The position numbers were made by a program, and so were the translations under genes. A stretch of 22,938 nt of DNA from a virus, in the IMG/VR virus record IMGVR_UViG_3300045131_000622, positions 1 to 22,938 of that record. The stretch is one strand, 5' to 3'. The notes beneath the pieces are model-generated. The model was not told the origin of the DNA, ran no database searches, and saw only the letters and a program-made list of their open reading frames with translations. Positions 1 to 8,524 of the stretch are shown in pieces. Numbering within the stretch: position 1 is the stretch's first letter; each line of letters opens with the position of its first letter.

Positions 1-356
1 AACAATAAGTCTGATGTAGCTTGAACTATTGTATTTTGAGTTACATCAGAAAGAGATGGTGATTGCGTGTATACAATATCAATAGTAGATTTTGTTATTA
101 AATTTGTTGTCTTTATTTTACCAGTTCCGTTAGGAGTTATTTCTAAATCTCCATTAGAAGATGTTTTTATGCTATTTGTAAAAACCTCATTATATGGAGC
201 AGAAACAGAACCCAAAGAGCCACCACTTGCTTCTACCTCTCTAGTCGTGTCATCTATAGGCAACATACTATCTGTTCTTGCTGTGTTCATTAAGTTTAAA
301 TCATCAGCTTCTAATATGTCGCCCGTTGCAAATGTTGTCGGTAATACTCTAACCAT
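1..356 (-). CDS. Tail fibre-like structural protein, N-terminal part (runs off the left edge)
   Basis: The reading frame opens at ATG 354-356 and stays open to the window edge, giving about 118 residues of an incomplete protein. An AGAGGTG ribosome binding site four bases upstream supports this start; it lies over the last codons of the preceding gene, which stops at 358. The N-terminus contains a FATGDILEADDLN segment, then NGDLEITPNGTGKIK, a beta-strand pattern common in tail fibres and other virion appendages. It is last in a run of tail genes. The role as fibre or receptor-binding protein is inferred from position and composition; I do not recognise a specific family, and the informative C-terminus is outside the window. 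Confidence 0.7.
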   Translation of the reverse strand, partial: MVRVLPTTFATGDILEADDLNLMNTARTDSMLPIDDTTREVEASGGSLGSVSAPYNEVFTNSIKTSSNGDLEITPNGTGKIKTTNLITKSTIDIVYTQSPSLSDVTQNTIVQATSDLL

Positions 357-357
357 T

Positions 358-1866
358 TTACACCTCTCTTAGTTTATATGTTATATCAAAGTTATCTAGG
401 TTGATGCTCTTTGTGAGTATCTTCCCTGTCCATTCAACAAGCCTTATCGCACCAGTACGCCCTGCTAATACGTCAGTACCACCTAGTTCAGATACGCCAA
501 TAATAAAAGGATTACTTACGTTTACCTCCCCACGATAATTTATTTCTATTTTATCTTTAGGCTGTAACTGAAACGCACCAAACACTTGAACGCTCACTAC
601 TGACTTAATCGTATAGTATGAGTTGTAAATCCTTGTAGCTACTGCCAACGCTTCGGTAGGTGTAAGTTCTGGATATGATTTCTTAAACAGCTTTTCGCCA
701 TAGATGTCTGTCTGTGAACCATCGCCTATCGTCCAAGACGCTTCTTTGACTACCGTTTGCTTCTCGCTATTAACAAACTCATCGAGCTTTGATATTAAGT
801 TAGCTTGGTATGCTGTCCAACTTGCCAACAGATACGCATCTAAAACAGTCCTATCGCTTACATAAAGCTGAGTTAGTCTGCTGTCTGTTCCGATATATCC
901 ATCGGTTTTTAGTTGAGCGTAGATTGTTGCTGAGTTAGCTTCGCTTAAATACGTTGCTGTTCCATCGTCATATCCAACGCCCTTGAACTCGTCTTGCTTG
1001 AGTAGTCCACCAAGTGTACAGTCCAACGCCACTTTGGTATATACGTTGTCTGTATCGTTGTAATACTCGTCTATGCTTACTATGTTTACTGGGTAAGAGC
1101 TATCTACTTGACCTGCTCCGTTTAATTCCCATTGTACCGTTGCAGTAGGAATACGGTTTGTCCATACTAGGTTTCCATCGTTATCAACGTAATAAAAGAA
1201 ATCATCATAGAACGAGTAAAGCTGTAGCTTATCTAACACCGTATCTTTATCTTCGATTAGTGGGTGTGTTATAGTTGTAACACTTGTGCTATCAGGATTG
1301 ATTATAAACCCCGTGAAGTATCTAGCGAATAAGCTAACTCCATCTTTAGTCTTATTGAGTAATCTAGTAACAAGTTCTGCTGTTGTTCCACTTGTTAAGT
1401 CAATGCCAACTGCTGAATAGTTGCTTAGTATCTTGACTGTGCTTGATACCGTGAACGACATTTCTCCTGCATCGTTTGTACTTGGGTTAGAGAAACTAAT
1501 TCCATACCATGACAACGCTTCTACATCATTATCGTACTTGTCAGATAGTAATAAGCTAAACTTGAACAACGTCTTATAACGTGTTCTATAACCATAGAAT
1601 AGGCTTTCTGTTTCGCCTGTGTCGTTAAACTTACGTTGTGAGTTATCCACACTTACGCTTACATCCTCGTCTTTATATTCTCCGAGAAATATATCGTCTG
1701 GCACACCTTGTTTTATTGTTGGGTAGGTTACTATATACTGGCTTACGTCTAGCCAATCAGCATCATAAGTACCGTCTAGTTTTAATCGCTTGATGAAGCA
1801 CTTGCGATTATCAGGTGGGACGTATATCGAGCCACGCTGCACTATTTCTGCTATTGTTTCTACCAA
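358..1866 (-). CDS. Distal tail / baseplate-like protein, 502 aa
   Basis: A 502-residue protein downstream of the tape measure and tail-tip genes. The start is TTG (1864-1866), preceded by AGGAG at a six-base spacing; no nearby ATG has a comparable site. The N-terminal part (about 1-150) is beta-rich with segments such as WLDVSQYIVTYP and DDIFLGEYKDEDVSVSVDN. The middle (about 215-290) has SFYDDFFYYVDNDGNLVWTNR, and a late segment PKDKIEINYRG resembles the beta-barrel modules of tail-hub proteins. Size, position and composition fit a tail hub, baseplate or tail-associated protein in the adhesion apparatus. This is inference from synteny; I cannot assign a named family. No lysozyme or peptidase motif was seen. 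Confidence 0.7.
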   Translation of the reverse strand: MVETIAEIVQRGSIYVPPDNRKCFIKRLKLDGTYDADWLDVSQYIVTYPTIKQGVPDDIFLGEYKDEDVSVSVDNSQRKFNDTGETESLFYGYRTRYKTLFKFSLLLSDKYDNDVEALSWYGISFSNPSTNDAGEMSFTVSSTVKILSNYSAVGIDLTSGTTAELVTRLLNKTKDGVSLFARYFTGFIINPDSTSVTTITHPLIEDKDTVLDKLQLYSFYDDFFYYVDNDGNLVWTNRIPTATVQWELNGAGQVDSSYPVNIVSIDEYYNDTDNVYTKVALDCTLGGLLKQDEFKGVGYDDGTATYLSEANSATIYAQLKTDGYIGTDSRLTQLYVSDRTVLDAYLLASWTAYQANLISKLDEFVNSEKQTVVKEASWTIGDGSQTDIYGEKLFKKSYPELTPTEALAVATRIYNSYYTIKSVVSVQVFGAFQLQPKDKIEINYRGEVNVSNPFIIGVSELGGTDVLAGRTGAIRLVEWTGKILTKSINLDNFDITYKLREV

Positions 1867-1875
1867 AATAATCTC

Positions 1876-2073
1876 CTAAAGTATTTGTGTTGCAAATCCC
1901 AACAAGCCAAACGCCAAATCTAAAACATCAAAACCTGTAGCATCTGTCAATTCTTTTCCTACCATTAACGTTGTACTCACTATCCCATTGTCTACTGTTG
2001 ATAACCCCATAGCCTTATTAACCCATCCGATTATCTGACCCCCTGCATAATGGTATAGTAGGTCTACTCTCAT
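1876..2073 (-). CDS. Small phage protein with KELTD motif, unknown function
   Basis: A 65-residue protein whose ATG shares one base with the stop of the preceding gene (TAATG at 2071-2075), indicating translational coupling. It begins MRVDLLYHYAGGQIIGWV, has a KELTD segment in the middle, and ends in a hydrophobic stretch (DLAFGLLGFATQIL). The His-Tyr-Ala-Gly then Lys-Glu pattern recalls small membrane-associated phage proteins near lysis genes, but that is only a resemblance. Together with the single-span protein encoded just upstream it could form a lysis or envelope-interaction pair; the sequence does not prove this. Confidence 0.6.
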   Translation of the reverse strand: MRVDLLYHYAGGQIIGWVNKAMGLSTVDNGIVSTTLMVGKELTDATGFDVLDLAFGLLGFATQIL

Positions 2074-2303
2074 TACCAGAAGCTCGGACTATTAGGACTT
2101 GTCTTATCAAACTCTTGCTTCTGTGCGTCTGTCATACCTGAGTAAGTGTTAAACGCTGTAATCTTATTCATAGGCTTAGTTCCGAATGACTTTTCTATGT
2201 CTGCCCTATCTTCTGAGTTGTATGGCTTAGAAATAGCGTTTATTGCTAGGCATACTATAATCATTGTCCCGATTAAAAAAAACTCTGCAAACCCTTTTTT
2301 CAT
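2073..2303 (-). CDS. Small single-span membrane protein, 76 aa
   Basis: I place the start at ATG 2301-2303 because GGAGG sits five bases upstream; the reading frame extends to 2336, but the more upstream ATGs lack a ribosome binding site. The protein begins MKKGFAEFF and has one hydrophobic helix (about residues 8-24, FFLIGTMIIVCLAINAI). A polar, soluble-looking tail follows and ends PNSPSFW. One N-terminal transmembrane segment with an extra-membrane tail fits a pinholin, a spanin component or a virion-associated membrane protein; none is demonstrated. It overlaps the next gene by one base. Confidence 0.6.
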   Translation of the reverse strand: MKKGFAEFFLIGTMIIVCLAINAISKPYNSEDRADIEKSFGTKPMNKITAFNTYSGMTDAQKQEFDKTSPNSPSFW

Positions 2304-2320
2304 GTTGTCCTCCTTAGTTT

Positions 2321-3106
2321 TTACCATGATACCCAAGCTGTTCCATTATAATAATTAAGTTTCTTGCTTGTTCTATTGTACCAAATAGCACCCTCTATTG
2401 CTGATGGAGTAACAGTTCCACCTGTGCCAATGTAGTAGTTTGAAGATGTTGTACCAGCTACTTCTAGCGTAGTGTTAGGTAACGTATTACCTATTCCTAT
2501 TCCCATTCTTGGCACACCAGAAACATTTACTAAAGTTGAAGCTACATAAGGAGAACCACCAGAATTACTAAGAGCATTATTAATTCTACCTGACCATCCA
2601 CCAGAAGTACCTTCGCTTGTTAATGTCATTGTTTCGTAAGGACTTGATGTATCTATTTTAATATTCTTTGTTCCAACTAATCCACCATGAGGGGCATCGT
2701 AAAAAAGAAGATTTAATTGATTAACAGATGCAATCCCATTAACCTGTAACGCACTAGCACTCACAAGTCCAGAAGTCTGTCCTATGGCTACTCCGTTTAT
2801 TGTTGCACCAGAGCTTGTCATTTTATCTAGCGTTGTTAATCCTGTTACTGTGGCACTTGTGGCTTTTAAGTTATTTATTGTTGTTACGTTTGATACTGTT
2901 AGATTGTCTACGCTTACACCTTTAACTCCACCTTTTAACGTTAGTCCACTTACTGCGTTGCCACTTATTATGTTTCCATTACCTATAATAACCATAGTAG
3001 CAGAAGCAACTTTTCCGTTTGCTATTGGTGTTACTGAATATTTTTCATATACTGCACCTGCAAATGTGAACTGTAAAAATAACGCTATTAATATTAACTT
3101 TTTCAT
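2321..3106 (-). CDS. Fibre-like protein with a signal peptide, 261 aa
   Basis: The ATG at 3104-3106 has an AGGAG site upstream. The first residues form a classical Sec signal: MKK, then a hydrophobic core LILIALFLQFTF, then AGA with cleavage plausible around residues 17-19. The rest is rich in Thr, Ser, Gly and Val with repeated short beta segments (GNGNIISGNAVSGLTLKGG, TVSNVTTINNLKATSATVTG). It ends with a fibre-type module: NTTLEVAGTTSS and then IWYNRTSKKLNYYNGTAWVSW. That C-terminal pattern is common in tail fibres and adhesins. The combination of a fibre body with a secretion signal is unusual among virion proteins. It may be exported, perhaps a host-surface or superinfection factor, or the signal-like segment may have another use. 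Confidence 0.7.
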   Translation of the reverse strand: MKKLILIALFLQFTFAGAVYEKYSVTPIANGKVASATMVIIGNGNIISGNAVSGLTLKGGVKGVSVDNLTVSNVTTINNLKATSATVTGLTTLDKMTSSGATINGVAIGQTSGLVSASALQVNGIASVNQLNLLFYDAPHGGLVGTKNIKIDTSSPYETMTLTSEGTSGGWSGRINNALSNSGGSPYVASTLVNVSGVPRMGIGIGNTLPNTTLEVAGTTSSNYYIGTGGTVTPSAIEGAIWYNRTSKKLNYYNGTAWVSW

Positions 3107-3116
3107 TTTTTTCTCC

Positions 3117-3365
3117 TTATTCTGCTACGCCTAAAGCACTAGCCCATGATACTGTTGCAAAACTGTCTGTACTATATTCTAATAAACATGATGTTCCATC
3201 GACCCGAATACGCCATGTTGTACTGATAGGTATAATTGTATTGCCTTTAAGTAGGTTCGCTATCTGCACATACTTGTAAGCCCCTAGCCCTTGGTCGATT
3301 AGTAAGGCATCGGTATCACTTGGTGTTGTAGTTTCTGTGTATTGTTTTATATATTTCTCTGACAT
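3117..3365 (-). CDS. Small virion-associated protein, 82 aa
   Basis: The start chosen is ATG 3363-3365 (MSEKYIKQ), because AAAGGAG lies just upstream. An in-frame ATG at 3392 would add nine residues but lies over the 3' end of the preceding gene without such a site. The protein contains SDTDALLIDQGLGAYKYVQIANLL, similar to short segments at the N-termini of phage fibre and head-decoration proteins, followed by a beta-rich half. A minor tail or fibre-chaperone role is possible; I do not recognise a family. Confidence 0.65.
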   Translation of the reverse strand: MSEKYIKQYTETTTPSDTDALLIDQGLGAYKYVQIANLLKGNTIIPISTTWRIRVDGTSCLLEYSTDSFATVSWASALGVAE

Positions 3366-3376
3366 ATTATGCTCCT

Positions 3377-4222
3377 TTATATTCCACCACAAGCCAATAG
3401 CTTCATTGTGCCTGTAAATCCATTTACCGTTAAGTCGTTGTAGTAATCGTTGAAGTCAAACTCGTTCACCCAATTAACGTGGTCAGCAAGTCCGTCAAAC
3501 GCATCTGCCCCCATGCTTGGTCGTGCGATAAAGAATATAGAACCACGTTTATTTATGTCGTACACAAGCTCTAGGTTTGCTCGTTCTTGAAACGATACGT
3601 TATTCAATGTCAACTCGTAGCTGTTTAATCTTCTCACATAGACCTTATTACTTGTTCCATCTGACATCTCTTTTATATATTGCTTTGTGCTTGTTGGTAT
3701 CCTCATAGAACCACTCGCTACAAGTTCGTTTATTTGCTTGGTTACTACTATCTGACCAACCTGTAACGCTAGTCCATCTGTTGTACCAGTAACGGTTATT
3801 ACAACGCTTGTCGTAGGAGTTACTGCATCGAACTTGAAATAGAAGTTGTTATAAACTCGTTCTGCTATCCCTGCTGATACGATATAGTTTCCTGAGCCAT
3901 CTACTAAGTAATTATTTGAGCTATCTATTATCCGTATTGTTTCGCCTGATACTATAGAGTTATCAAGAGCAGGATTAAACTCTGTTCCACTATCATAAGT
4001 TATTGTGAACACAGAAGCGTTTGTATTTTGGATTACTATCGTGTCTATTGCTTCGGTTATAGCCAAAGTGAACGTGCCAGTTTCATCGCCACTTGTGCTT
4101 ACCCATTTGCGTTCTGCGTTCCTATCGACTAGCCTTGTCTTTATCGCATCGCTCGTAGCAACAGTTATCTTGGCTGTAGTTAGTTTGTTCTCGTAGCATA
4201 TTCTAGGGCTATCCATTGTCAT
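3377..4222 (-). CDS. Distal tail or minor tail protein, 281 aa
   Basis: This gene directly follows the tape measure gene, where siphoviruses usually encode the distal tail protein. The ATG at 4220-4222 lies one base beyond the tape measure stop, and the GGAG site is formed by the last codons of that gene. The protein is beta-rich. Segments include SGETIRIIDSSNNYLVDGSGNYIV (about residues 92-115), MRIPTSTKQYIKEM, and a C-terminal part about the surrounding position of the tail axis (HVNWVNEFDFNDYY). No enzymatic motif is visible. The call as distal tail or baseplate component rests on gene order and fold-like composition. Confidence 0.65.
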   Translation of the reverse strand: MTMDSPRICYENKLTTAKITVATSDAIKTRLVDRNAERKWVSTSGDETGTFTLAITEAIDTIVIQNTNASVFTITYDSGTEFNPALDNSIVSGETIRIIDSSNNYLVDGSGNYIVSAGIAERVYNNFYFKFDAVTPTTSVVITVTGTTDGLALQVGQIVVTKQINELVASGSMRIPTSTKQYIKEMSDGTSNKVYVRRLNSYELTLNNVSFQERANLELVYDINKRGSIFFIARPSMGADAFDGLADHVNWVNEFDFNDYYNDLTVNGFTGTMKLLACGGI

Positions 4223-4223
4223 A

Positions 4224-5867
4224 TTAAATCACTCCTCTATCTACTGCGTTCAAATAAGGCTTTAAGTCTATCGCTATCTTTTTAAGCTCGGTACTACCTA
4301 GCATGATCACAATAGGTGCAACGCTTCCACCACCACTTGATTGTGACTTCCCGATTGGCTCAACGGTGATACGCTCAAGCCCTTTCTCGCCTACTTGTGC
4401 TTGTCCACCACCTACTGTAGAGAAGTTGGTAGCTTGGTTTGTTTCAAACTGTCCACCTTGTGCGAACTTGGATGATTGTATAGCGTTAACTTGTGATGCT
4501 GCCATAATTCCTGCTGCTGTTATTGATGGTATATTAAAAGGGAATGGTGCGATGGTCGCTGCTTTCGCTACTGCTTGATATCCTGATATTATCGCATCTG
4601 CTGTCGCTGCTGCTTTTTGGATTTCAAAGAACTCACGAACTCCACCACTTTCGATGTTAAGTAAATTCTTCATTGTATCTTCTGTCATCGCTGCTATATC
4701 AGCGTTAAACTTTGCTTCTATTTGCTTCTTTTGTTGAGCGTTATACATCGCAGCATTTGCTTGTAGCTCACCTAAGTATAATGCATCTGCTTCTTGTTGT
4801 TTTAGTTCTTCTTCTGCCTTTTTAGCTTCATCTTCTTTCCTTTTATCTTCTAGTGCTTTCTGTTTATCAATGTCATCTTGCTTGTTCTTTGCTGCTTCAT
4901 CTTTTGCTTTTTTATCTTTTATTCCTTTTTCCTCAATAGCTTTATTCTCTTTTTTTACTGCTCCCATTCTTTCATCAATAGCTTTAATATATTCATCTGT
5001 AAACTTTTGATCCATCTTAAAGTTTAGTACAGCAGTCCTTAGGTTCTCTAATTGTTCTAGATTATAATCCTTTACAACGCCAGTGCCTTTTTTTATTATC
5101 TCGCCTAATAGTTTTTGTCCTTGTAGGTAGTTTCCAGTAGCGTTTGCTATTTTATTAAATGAAGTAACAACAGCATTAGCACCATCAACAAAAGGTTGAA
5201 ATAGTTTATTAGTCATCCCACCTGCTAACTCTAATAGCTCTCCAAAATTATTCTTTAATCTTTCTACTGACCCTGCATAAGTATTGGCAGCAGATACAGC
5301 TTGTCCACCTGCTTTTTCACTTACGCTATTTATTAATGAATCAAATCTTTCCATTGAACCAACCGCACCATCTACTGCAATCCCTTGTCTTGCAAATGCG
5401 TTAACGGAACTTCCTAGCGTTTTTGCTACCATATGACCTGCTGTTTCTAGGTCTATCTTCAATAATGTAGCTAAATCTGCAACAGTCATAGATACTTTAT
5501 TAACTTGGTCAGGCATTAACCCAAAAGATACAAGCAACGCCTGCATATTATTTATCTCATCATCACCATATCTAGTTGTTGCTTGCATTATTGCAGCATA
5601 ATCTTGAAGTGCTTGACTTGCTTCTGCTGTATAGATGCCTTGATTCTTTAACGCTTGGTTTAGCATCTTTATAGCATCCTCTTGCTTTGATGCTTCTTCT
5701 GATGCTTTACCAAAGAAGTCTAATACTTTTTTACCAATGGCTACTATATCGCCAAGCGTAATAACAAACTTAGAAGAAATAAACGAAGCAAGCGACCCTA
5801 GCTTTGATTTAGCTTGTTGGTCGCCCGTTACGCTTACTTTTATCTTAGCTTCGGTTTCGTTAGCCAT
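4224..5867 (-). CDS. Tail tape measure protein, 547 aa
   Basis: The longest gene of the tail module, directly after the tail tube gene, with start and stop sharing one base (5867). It shows the expected features: an alpha-helical N-terminal half; an FVITLGDIVAIGKKVLDFFGKA segment near residues 35-55; a TMP-type region around residues 90-240 (YGDDEINNMQALLVSFG, then VSMTVADLATLLKIDLETA); and a highly charged Lys/Glu/Asp/Ala coiled coil at about 300-365. A hydrophobic Ala/Ile-rich stretch lies near 430-460 and a Gly/Gln-rich tail follows. At about 0.15 nm per residue it would set a tail of roughly 80 nm. No lysozyme or peptidase motif was noticed. Confidence 0.88.
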   Translation of the reverse strand: MANETEAKIKVSVTGDQQAKSKLGSLASFISSKFVITLGDIVAIGKKVLDFFGKASEEASKQEDAIKMLNQALKNQGIYTAEASQALQDYAAIMQATTRYGDDEINNMQALLVSFGLMPDQVNKVSMTVADLATLLKIDLETAGHMVAKTLGSSVNAFARQGIAVDGAVGSMERFDSLINSVSEKAGGQAVSAANTYAGSVERLKNNFGELLELAGGMTNKLFQPFVDGANAVVTSFNKIANATGNYLQGQKLLGEIIKKGTGVVKDYNLEQLENLRTAVLNFKMDQKFTDEYIKAIDERMGAVKKENKAIEEKGIKDKKAKDEAAKNKQDDIDKQKALEDKRKEDEAKKAEEELKQQEADALYLGELQANAAMYNAQQKKQIEAKFNADIAAMTEDTMKNLLNIESGGVREFFEIQKAAATADAIISGYQAVAKAATIAPFPFNIPSITAAGIMAASQVNAIQSSKFAQGGQFETNQATNFSTVGGGQAQVGEKGLERITVEPIGKSQSSGGGSVAPIVIMLGSTELKKIAIDLKPYLNAVDRGVI

Positions 5868-6886
5868 TACACACTAACTACTGCTGCGATACCATCTACC
5901 AATATAGCCTGTACATCGTAGCCTGTTACTGTATCCCATAATGCCACTAGGTTATAACTTGCACTCAACGCATCGTTAGAATCGAGTTTTGGTTCTTCAC
6001 CTAGCCAAGTTACTGTTGGTAGCTTGAAAGTTAAGCTATGGACGCCTGAGGCACTTCCTGCGAGTGTTGGGTGTGTCAATACTAACTGTACAGCGTTTAC
6101 TGTATCGTCTTTAAAGTAGTTGTACCAAGTCAACGCATCCTCTTGAGAAACATTAACGCTCATCGTTACGCTTCTTGAGTTAGGTATGTACGCTGTAGGA
6201 TATTGATTGCTTGCGTTATGGTCTGTAACCATAGTCAGGTTGTTAGATATATTCAAAGTGCAATCCTTGAACGGTACTGCTGCAACTGATCCGATTGCTG
6301 CACCGATTGAAAGTGTAGCCATCCAACCCTCGAACGGAGCTACTGCTGAATAAGCTGGCGTTGCTTTGCTTCCACCGTATTCGTTCTTGATTCCCATATA
6401 GTTTACTGCATAAGATACCACGCCATCTTCTGGGATAGTTAAGTCCATGCTGTTTACAAAGCAACCAATATTATCAACTAACATTGTAGAACCAACGCCA
6501 CCTAGAAACTTCTGAATAGTTATCCCACTTACTGGGAAGTCTGTCGCTGTACTCCAAGCGTTGAACGTATGAGTGTAGCCGACTGAGCTTGTTCCTGCGA
6601 CTGTGTTAACGCTTCCTAATAACATCGCTAGGTTAATCCCCATTACTTCGTTAGGTATAAAGTCAAACGTGAGAGAACCCTCAACGTGTATCTTGCCTTT
6701 CTGAACGATTGATGGTGCAACCCTGTTCCTAATCCTATCCGTTAACGCTTGCTTCTGTGGTTTTACTAGCTGTAAATCCTCACCTGCTGCGATTGTACCT
6801 GTTAACGTAGGCACTTTCTTTGTTAGTAACGCTGTCTGTTTGTCTGACAACATCACGAACCCTTGATTTCCTTTTGTATATACCAT
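5867..6886 (-). CDS. Major tail (tube) protein, 339 aa
   Basis: GGAGG lies upstream of ATG 6884-6886. The protein is beta-rich, with a tube-like layout: GTIAAGEDLQLVKPQKQAL near the N-terminus, VQKGKIHVEGSLTFDFIPNEV, FLGGVGSTMLVDNIGCFVNSMDLTIPEDGVVSYAVNY in the middle, and PNSRSVTMSVNVSQEDALTWY with a C-terminal beta module. This order (hydrophobic strand, long insertion, ...SVNYMG) fits tail tube subunits of long-tailed phages. It sits between the tail terminator and tape measure genes, the usual position for the tube protein. Confidence comes mainly from synteny and fold-like pattern. Confidence 0.78.
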   Translation of the reverse strand: MVYTKGNQGFVMLSDKQTALLTKKVPTLTGTIAAGEDLQLVKPQKQALTDRIRNRVAPSIVQKGKIHVEGSLTFDFIPNEVMGINLAMLLGSVNTVAGTSSVGYTHTFNAWSTATDFPVSGITIQKFLGGVGSTMLVDNIGCFVNSMDLTIPEDGVVSYAVNYMGIKNEYGGSKATPAYSAVAPFEGWMATLSIGAAIGSVAAVPFKDCTLNISNNLTMVTDHNASNQYPTAYIPNSRSVTMSVNVSQEDALTWYNYFKDDTVNAVQLVLTHPTLAGSASGVHSLTFKLPTVTWLGEEPKLDSNDALSASYNLVALWDTVTGYDVQAILVDGIAAVVSV

Positions 6887-6901
6887 TTTACTTTCCTCCT
6901 T

Positions 6902-7381
6902 TTATATTTGTTGACGGTTATTTATTAAGAACGGTTTAGTCTGAACTGTTACGCCAATATCAAACCATGCTTGCAAATCGTTATACTCAAACCCACCTAC
7001 AGTGATCGCAATAGAATTAGTGCTATCCTGTATCTGTGGATTAAGAACGCTAGATGAAGTGTTGATGGCATCGAGTACCTGCTCAACGTAAGGCACAAGC
7101 CCTGTGTAGACACCTGCTGTGTCGATATATAGTTTATTCTGTGCATCAGGTATCATTGATTTAACACAACGGATATTAAGAGTAACAGTGCCTGTCTTTC
7201 TTGACATCTGTAAACTTTGTCCGTAGGCTTCTTCGATACCTGTCATGTCGATAATGAAATACTTCTCTTGGTCAGGCGTAACGCTGTCAGCCTTGTAGCC
7301 TAGCTGTACATACCCACCAGAGATAGCCTCGAGCCTTGTTTTTATATCTTTAATTATTTCTGTATATATTCCTATAGTCAT
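6902..7381 (-). CDS. Tail terminator / tail completion protein, 159 aa
   Basis: The ATG (7379-7381) overlaps the stop of the preceding gene by four bases (ATGA), indicating coupled translation. The length and layout fit the tail terminator group: an N-terminal helix (YTEIIKDIKTRLEAI), a YFIIDMTGIEE strand, alternating strands with TVTLNIRC, a helix VPYVEQVLDAI, and a final strand ending GVTVQTKPF. Such proteins cap the tail tube and join it to the head. The gene lies between the HK97 gp10-like gene and the tail tube gene, as in lambda- and HK97-type modules. No direct homologue is recalled. Confidence 0.7.
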   Translation of the reverse strand: MTIGIYTEIIKDIKTRLEAISGGYVQLGYKADSVTPDQEKYFIIDMTGIEEAYGQSLQMSRKTGTVTLNIRCVKSMIPDAQNKLYIDTAGVYTGLVPYVEQVLDAINTSSSVLNPQIQDSTNSIAITVGGFEYNDLQAWFDIGVTVQTKPFLINNRQQI

Positions 7382-7950
7382 GCGATTATCCTTTGATTTG
7401 CTTTGGTCATCTCTTGCTTGAACCTTGATACCATCTTTGGATAGATGTTCTTAGTTATAAACCCATGCCCTTTAAAACTTGCTGGTGACTTAACGCTTTT
7501 GGTTACTACTACGCCACTCTTAGCTGTGGCTATTTGCGATTTTTCGCTTTGCGATAGCTTCTTTCCTTTGAGTGCTTTCATAGCTTTAGCATATTTTGTA
7601 TATAATGTTTTTGTACTTGGATCGCCTGAACCTTTGAACCCTTTAGTAGCGAACACCAACACTTTAGCCTTAACAGGATATATAGGTCTTGTACGTTTCC
7701 AACCACCATCAACCAATGTTGCATAGTTGCTTGTGTTATAAAGCTCACCACTTAAACCATGTATCTTATGTTTCCATGACTTCTGTAGTCGTTTGCTTCT
7801 TCCTGCTGGCGTTGCTTGAGGTGCTATGTTGTATCCGTATCTTACGGTAGCGTTGACTGCTTCTTTATATTCAATGGTTGCACGTTGTCCAAATCGCTTT
7901 ATCATGTTCTCGACTTGGGAAAAGTCTGTAGTTACCTTGAAATCAACCAC
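7378..7950 (-). CDS. HK97 gp10-like head-tail joining protein, 190 aa
   Basis: It starts at GTG (7948-7950), overlapping the upstream gene by eight bases; GAGG lies about ten bases before it. The pattern fits the HK97 gp10 family: an N-terminal helix followed by a basic region (TPAGRSKRLQKSWKHKI), SGELYNTSNYATLVDGGWKRTRP with its strand and the YA-x-LVDGG turn, then the P-V-K-A-K-V-L-V-F segment. A Lys-rich insertion (about 110-165) and a C-terminal helix follow. Members of this family bridge head and tail or complete the tail. The long Lys-rich insertion makes it larger than the typical 110-150 residues. Confidence 0.75.
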   Translation of the reverse strand: MVDFKVTTDFSQVENMIKRFGQRATIEYKEAVNATVRYGYNIAPQATPAGRSKRLQKSWKHKIHGLSGELYNTSNYATLVDGGWKRTRPIYPVKAKVLVFATKGFKGSGDPSTKTLYTKYAKAMKALKGKKLSQSEKSQIATAKSGVVVTKSVKSPASFKGHGFITKNIYPKMVSRFKQEMTKANQRIIA

Positions 7951-8524
7951 AATTGTCGAACCTCACACGCCTGTATAATCGCTCTTCAACCCAGTCAGGC
8001 ATATTATCACGAGTGATGTCGAACTTATCACCGTTAGCATCTACTACTGTGCGTGTCCCTAGCCCTGTAGAAACTTCGGTCATCGCTAGGCAAATCTCGT
8101 TCACGTCTTTTGGTGTTGCAGCATAGCCACAAGTACCAGTAATAACGACACCTGTTTTCCTGTTTGTTGTAAATATGGTGTTTGAAAATATGGTGTCGCC
8201 ATTGACATAATAATCTTCATCAACCACCAATGCAGTGCCATCGTTGGTTATCGAAGTTATTGTTAAGATAGGAGCTGGGAAAGTAATCGTCATGGCATCC
8301 TCTGACATCCTTAGACCCTCAGCGTTCATGCCCATATCGAAACGTACCTTAGAAGCTGTGAGTGCTAGTGAGTAGAATATCCTGCCAGTAACACGGTCAA
8401 TCTCTCTACTGTTGCGTTCAATCTCAGCTTCTATAAGTGAAGTCTTTGCAGTAATCTGTGCAGAACTTAAAGAACTGCGTGTAGTAAAGTCTGCGACTGT
8501 TGCGTATCCGTTTGTAATTGCCAT
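7943..8524 (-). CDS. Head-tail connector (adaptor) protein, 193 aa
   Basis: ATG at 8522-8524. The layout fits gp6/gp15-type adaptors: an N-terminal AITNGYATVADFTTRSSL helix start, a second helix with IERNSREIDRVTGRIFY, and a beta module with FPAPILTITSITNDG and DYYVNGDTIF. A C-terminal helical part (DVNEICLAMTEVSTGLG) ends in DWVEERLYRRVRFDNCG. These proteins form the ring under the portal. There is no Shine-Dalgarno next to the ATG; instead a -10-like TAAAAT ends six bases before it, within an element shared with the portal gene. The mRNA may therefore be leaderless. Confidence 0.75.
   Translation of the reverse strand: MAITNGYATVADFTTRSSLSSAQITAKTSLIEAEIERNSREIDRVTGRIFYSLALTASKVRFDMGMNAEGLRMSEDAMTITFPAPILTITSITNDGTALVVDEDYYVNGDTIFSNTIFTTNRKTGVVITGTCGYAATPKDVNEICLAMTEVSTGLGTRTVVDANGDKFDITRDNMPDWVEERLYRRVRFDNCG

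Noticed and set aside
67-372. Plus-strand open frame of 101 residues at the left edge
   Set aside because: The minus-strand frame here has a good ribosome binding site and fibre-like sequence; the plus frame has neither.
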